Part shown: positions 5,663-8,152 of the stretch, piece after piece
How the letters are laid out: every line of letters starts with the position of its first letter
Position numbering within the stretch: position 1 is the stretch's first letter
Assembly: GCA_007135955.1 (NCBI GenBank)
Contig: SLHW01000024.1
Coordinates: forward strand, 1 to 8,152
Direction: 5' to 3'
DNA: 8,152 bases
From: Candidatus Saccharimonadota bacterium
GTDB lineage: Bacteria > Patescibacteriota > Saccharimonadia > Saccharimonadales > SLHW01
Position numbers and translations under genes: made by a program
Notes under the pieces: generated by a model
Database searches by the model: none
What the model saw: only the letters and a program-made list of their open reading frames with translations
Told to the model about the DNA's origin: nothing

Positions 5663-5671
5663 GTTATAACA
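5663..5671 (-). promoter_or_regulatory. Extended -10 promoter of rpmH
   Basis: Read on the minus strand the site is TGTTATAAC, an extended -10 (TG-n-TATAAC) placed 19 bases before the rpmH ATG. Transcription starting about seven bases downstream would give a leader of about 12 bases that still includes the AGGA ribosome site. No -35 match is seen at 17 bases, which is tolerable for an extended -10 promoter. Confidence 0.5.
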
Positions 5672-5759
5672 TGCAGTGCAAATCTACTGGTGCTATAAAT
5701 CGTCAAATTAACAATACTTACCCACGAATTCTAGCAAGTTTTACCCAGATACACAAGAT

Positions 5760-5800
5760 ATATCCACAGATTCTAAAGTGTTCCTGTAATCTGTGTATAA
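5760..5800. repeat. Facing DnaA boxes forming an inverted repeat
   Basis: ATATCCACAGATT (5760-5772, plus) and TTATACACAGATT (5788-5800, minus) agree at 11 of 13 positions. Their inner eight bases, CACAGATT and AATCTGTG, form a perfect inverted repeat with a 15-base spacer. The shared GATT beyond the 9-mer suggests that the repeated unit is longer than a DnaA box alone. A third box-like 9-mer (AGATACACA, 5747) lies 13 bases to the left in the same orientation as the first. Confidence 0.6.
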
Positions 5801-5854
5801 CTAGCTCCCTGTTTTGCTGTTCTGCAGATAAAAACTAATTTTGATTGCTTTTGC

Positions 5855-5884
5855 TTGTGGAAAAGTACTAGTTTTCTGTATAGT
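5855..5884 (+). promoter_or_regulatory. dnaA: Probable dnaA promoter overlapped by a DnaA box
   Basis: TTGTGG (5855-5860) and TATAGT (5879-5884) are separated by 18 bases and lie 46 bases before the dnaA ATG. The minus-strand box TTTTCCACA (5856-5864) covers the -35, and a second box (5912-5920) lies between the -10 and the start codon. Binding of DnaA to these would block transcription, the well-known autoregulation of dnaA. The hexamers are moderate matches only. Confidence 0.45.
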
Positions 5885-5930
5885 TCTTATAAGGATTACT
5901 AGAAATAATTTTGTGGATATAGGGAAAAAT

Positions 5931-7307
5931 ATGCAGGATCATGTATGGCAGGCAGTGTTGGGAGAAATCGAGTTATCGGTTACTCGCGCTAGTTACGTCA
6001 CATGGTTTAAAAACACTCGCCTAATTAGCCAGGAAAATAACTCTGTCGTGATTGGTGTGCCAAATGTTTTTATTAAGCAGCAACTCGAAACCAAATTTAC
6101 TGATCTAATAAAGACCACTTTACAAAATAATGGTATCTCGCCGAAGCAAATCGAATACAAGATTCACTCTGGTCTTGTCAACAAGCGACCAAAAGAAGAA
6201 TCCCAGCCTGCGCTACATGTCGAAACTCCATCTAGTTCAACCAGTGGTTCGACCACCCAGAAAACTACTTCGTCACTTACTCATAAATACCGCCAAGGGC
6301 TTAATGAACGCTATACATTTGATAATTTCATCGTTGGCTCTGGTAACGAATTAGCCCATGCTGCTTGCCAGGCGGTTGCTTTAAACCCTGGCAAAAAGTA
6401 CAACCCCCTCTTTCTCTATGGTGGAGTTGGTATCGGTAAAACACACCTCTTACAAGCAGTTGGTAATGAAGTAATGAAACAGAATAAAAATGCTCATGTG
6501 GTGTATGTGTCAACTGAGCAATTTGTTCAAGAATTTATTGATGCAGTTCGCTATAAAAAGAATACTGACTTTGCTGGGTACTATCGTAACGCTGACGTTC
6601 TAATTATCGATGATATGCAATTTATCGCAGGCAAAGATAAAACACAGGAAGAATTCTTTCATACCTTTAACGCGCTCCACCAAGCAAATAAGCAAATTAT
6701 TATTAGTAGTGATAAGCCACCAAAAGATATTCCAACCCTAGAAGAGCGTCTGCGTAGTCGGTTTGCCTGGGGTATGTCGATTGATATGCAGAATCCAGAC
6801 TTTGAGACGCGCTGCGCTATTATTCAAACCAAAGCTTCTGACAGCGACGCGGAGTTAAGTCAAGAAGTAGTCGCCTATCTGGCAGAATTAGTCGAGAGCA
6901 ATATCCGAGAACTAGAAGGTGCACTTAACCAGCTGCTTGCTTTTTGTGAAATGCGTGGCTTAACTCCGGACGTACAGATAGCAAAAACACTCCTAGGATC
7001 GGTGAAATCACGACCAAAGCATGTCAGCGCCAAACAAGTAGTCGAGCGAACCGCTAAGTATTTTGACGTGTCGATGGATGAAATTATTGGCCCAAAACGC
7101 GATAAAGATATCGTAGTACCACGACAAATTGCTATGTATATGCTGCGAAGCGAACTGCATTTAAGTTTTCCAAAGATTGCTCGGGAACTTGGTCGCAAAG
7201 ACCACACTACTGCCATTCATTCTGTTGAAAAAATCGAACGAGAACTCGCCTTTGACCCGTCCGTAAAGGACGTCATCGAGACTATTAAGGAGCGGTTGTA
7301 TGCGTAG
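5931..7307 (+). CDS. dnaA: Chromosomal replication initiator protein DnaA
   Basis: The 458-residue protein shows all four DnaA domains. Domain I (about 1-80) has VWQAVLGEIELSVTRASYVTWF, the helicase/self-interaction part. Domain II (about 81-125) is a Ser/Thr-rich linker. Domain III is the AAA+ core with Walker A GGVGIGKT (164-171), Walker B VLIIDD (223-228), sensor I around IIISSDKPP (256-264) and the box VII arginine finger in LEERLRSRF (R277). Domain IV (about 362-458) has the DNA-binding signature GRKDHTTAIHSVEKI (421-435), with D424-H-T-T contacting the DnaA box. The start is ATG 5931, after AGGG at seven bases; an upstream in-frame TTG (5841) would add 30 non-conserved residues and cover DnaA boxes. 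Length is normal. Ile replaces the usual Leu in Walker A, a mild change. Confidence 0.97.
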   Translation: MQDHVWQAVLGEIELSVTRASYVTWFKNTRLISQENNSVVIGVPNVFIKQQLETKFTDLIKTTLQNNGISPKQIEYKIHSGLVNKRPKEESQPALHVETPSSSTSGSTTQKTTSSLTHKYRQGLNERYTFDNFIVGSGNELAHAACQAVALNPGKKYNPLFLYGGVGIGKTHLLQAVGNEVMKQNKNAHVVYVSTEQFVQEFIDAVRYKKNTDFAGYYRNADVLIIDDMQFIAGKDKTQEEFFHTFNALHQANKQIIISSDKPPKDIPTLEERLRSRFAWGMSIDMQNPDFETRCAIIQTKASDSDAELSQEVVAYLAELVESNIRELEGALNQLLAFCEMRGLTPDVQIAKTLLGSVKSRPKHVSAKQVVERTAKYFDVSMDEIIGPKRDKDIVVPRQIAMYMLRSELHLSFPKIARELGRKDHTTAIHSVEKIERELAFDPSVKDVIETIKERLYA

Positions 7308-7568
7308 AACCTGTGGAGAAGTTGTGCAGTTTATGTGTGCGGTTAGTGGGATAAGTGTTGGAGTTATCCAATTGCAAAAATTACTACTGTTTTTTATGGG
7401 CATAACTAGCCGATTTATGCGCACCTTGTACAAGTTTTTTACGAGTCGAATACACAGGATTTTTATACAATCTTCTGATGACGTAGTGAGTTATACCCAC
7501 ATTACACAGGGCCTAATACTAAAGAAACTATCTTTTAAAAGATTATATATTTAATAAAGGAGAACTAT
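7308..7568. other. dnaA-dnaN intergenic region, second candidate oriC
   Basis: These 261 bases hold no convincing gene; an 84-codon frame across them has no family-like content. Box-like 9-mers are TTCTCCACA (7312-7320, minus), TTATCCAAT (7364-7372, plus), GAATACACA (7448-7456, plus), TTATACAAT (7463-7471, plus) and TTATACCCA (7491-7499, plus). Inverted repeats include GGATAA/TTATCC (7349-7354 and 7364-7369), GCATAA/TTATGC (7400-7405 and 7415-7420) and the palindrome CTTGTACAAG (7425-7434) followed by six T. The right end (about 7515-7568) is strongly AT-rich. The dnaN promoter and possibly the unwinding element lie here. Confidence 0.55.
7530..7543. repeat. dnaN: 14-bp perfect palindrome upstream of dnaN
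   Basis: ATCTTTTAAAAGAT is a perfect 14-bp palindrome, 25 bases before the dnaN ATG, within the AT-rich tract. It may be part of an unwinding element, an operator over the dnaN promoter (TATATTTAAT follows at once), or a consequence of AT-rich composition. Confidence 0.5.
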
Positions 7569-8152
7569 ATGAAGCTACAAGTCACCCAGGAAAATCTCGC
7601 TAAGGCACTATCAACAGTCGCACGAGTTGCAACTAATCGAGGTACATTACCGGTTCTTGCAAATGTACTAATTAAGACGGTTGATAATCGTTTAGCTATC
7701 TCAGCAACAAATCTAGATATTGCTATCACTCAGCACATCGGATCTAAAATAAGCGAGGAAGGTGCAATCACTATCCCAGCTCGACTACTACAGGATTTTG
7801 TAAATACCCTACCGAGTGGTGTTATTGATATTCGCCTAGATGAATATAAACTGAAGCTTAAATCAGGATCATACACTTCGTCGATTAACGGTATTTCCGC
7901 AGAAGACTTCCCGGTTATGCCAGCTATTCAGCAAAAAAACCCTTGGACACTTCCAAGTAAGCTATGCCGCGAAGCTTTGCAACAGGTAGTTGTAGCTGCC
8001 TCTAATGACGATGCCCGGCCGGTACTGACTGGAGTTTATATCCACACCTTCGAAGGCAGTATGTACATGGTAGCAACAGATAGCTACCGTCTCGCTGAAA
8101 AGAAGTTACAGTCATCCAGTAATGATATATCGTTATTAATTCCTGCCAATGC
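7569..8152 (+). CDS. dnaN: DNA polymerase III sliding clamp (beta subunit), N-terminal part
   Basis: The gene runs off the window, with 194 codons visible of about 370 usual for the family. It begins MKLQVTQENLAKALSTVARV and continues with LPVLANVLIKT and ISATNLDIAITQ, the first clamp domain pattern (T-x-LP-L-n, a-aTdLd-a). Further along come ARLLQDFVNTLP, ISAEDFPVMP and, in the second domain, the diagnostic ASNDDARPVLTGVYI followed by VATDSYRLAE. The clamp forms a ring on DNA, loaded by the clamp loader, and tethers the replicative polymerase. The ATG follows AAAGGAGAA with six bases of spacing, a strong ribosome site. Position directly after dnaA is the standard order. Confidence 0.97.
   Translation, partial: MKLQVTQENLAKALSTVARVATNRGTLPVLANVLIKTVDNRLAISATNLDIAITQHIGSKISEEGAITIPARLLQDFVNTLPSGVIDIRLDEYKLKLKSGSYTSSINGISAEDFPVMPAIQQKNPWTLPSKLCREALQQVVVAASNDDARPVLTGVYIHTFEGSMYMVATDSYRLAEKKLQSSSNDISLLIPAN

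Larger units (their letters stand above)
5644..5930. other. Candidate oriC region between rpmH and dnaA with DnaA-box-like sites
   Basis: These 287 bases lie between divergent rpmH and dnaA and contain no plausible gene. I count six 9-mers close to TTATNCACA: on the plus strand TTACCCACG (5718-5726), AGATACACA (5747-5755) and ATATCCACA (5760-5768); on the minus strand TTATACACA (5792-5800, perfect), TTTTCCACA (5856-5864) and ATATCCACA (5912-5920). Plus-strand sites are all on the left and minus-strand sites on the right, so the two groups face each other. Clustering at the point where gene orientation switches is the usual sign of oriC or of dnaA autoregulation. Which of the two intergenic regions unwinds cannot be decided by eye. 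Confidence 0.65.

Noticed and set aside
5644..5706. 21-residue N-terminal extension of L34
   Set aside because: L34 starts at MPKRTHQP; the extension overlaps the extended -10 promoter and the ribosome site.
5476..5838. 120-codon plus-strand frame across rpmH and its upstream region
   Set aside because: It is antisense to the certain rpmH gene and runs through the DnaA-box region; the translation is Cys/Ser/His-rich with no domain.
5841..5930. 30-residue N-terminal extension of DnaA from a TTG
   Set aside because: Residues are not DnaA-like, the region holds DnaA boxes and a promoter, and ATG 5931 has a good ribosome site at conserved domain I start.
6875..7216. 113-codon minus-strand frame opposite dnaA
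   Set aside because: It lies entirely opposite conserved DnaA domains III-IV; no independent support.
7425..7440. CTTGTACAAG followed by six T as a dnaA terminator
   Set aside because: The palindrome has at most three stem pairs once a loop is allowed, too weak for a terminator; noted only as a repeat in the spacer.
7300..7554. 84-codon plus-strand frame between dnaA and dnaN
   Set aside because: It overlaps the dnaA end, has no Shine-Dalgarno and an unfamily-like composition (poor in acidic residues), and covers box-like repeats and an AT-rich tract typical of an origin.

Overview
The window spans the replication-origin neighbourhood of a bacterial chromosome. The order rpmH, rnpA, yidC, khpB (jag) on the minus strand, divergent from dnaA and dnaN on the plus strand, is the classical origin arrangement. 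The compact gene set, the L34 and DnaA sequences, a KhpB without its N-terminal Jag domain, a TTG-started YidC with a Lys-rich tail, and several small unassigned membrane proteins suggest a Patescibacteria (CPR) genome, probably Candidatus Saccharibacteria (TM7). This placement is inference from remembered sequence character, not a search. TGA serves only once as a stop (yidC, within an ATGA overlap with khpB) and does not appear inside the conserved genes, which fits the standard code rather than the TGA=Gly code of some CPR lineages.

Layout from left to right. 1-279 (+) is the C-terminal end of a GT4-type glycosyltransferase. It converges on a minus-strand block: a two-TM protein with a bacterial PH domain (326-820, own promoter); then a three-gene membrane operon read as YggT protein (2391-1957), DUF4203/TMEM198-like protein (1955-1287) and a small DUF3566-like protein (1251-931), closed by a clear intrinsic terminator at 862-905; then an unassigned six-TM protein (3384-2536) with acidic motifs. 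Next comes the origin operon on the minus strand: rpmH (5643-5506), rnpA (5446-5093), yidC (4977-4009) and khpB (4012-3446), the last two coupled by a 4-nt overlap. On the plus strand are dnaA (5931-7307) and the first 194 codons of dnaN (7569 to the window end).

Two intergenic regions carry DnaA-box-like 9-mers: 5644-5930 (rpmH/dnaA), with a facing pair forming an 8-bp inverted repeat and a box over the proposed dnaA -35; and 7308-7568 (dnaA/dnaN), with several variant boxes, inverted repeats and an AT-rich tract just before dnaN. Either or both could be oriC. All genes shown with complete ends point away from this region, as expected of leading-strand genes; only the glycosyltransferase fragment at the left edge runs towards it.

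Functionally the right half couples replication start (DnaA, beta clamp) with ribosome and tRNA maturation (L34, RNase P protein) and membrane-protein insertion (YidC, KhpB). The left half is envelope-oriented and mostly of unknown function. I see no mobile element, CRISPR array, tRNA or rRNA. No new defence or mobile system is evident. The most notable items are the origin architecture, a shared near-leaderless promoter motif in front of two membrane-protein genes, and the uncharacterised membrane proteins.
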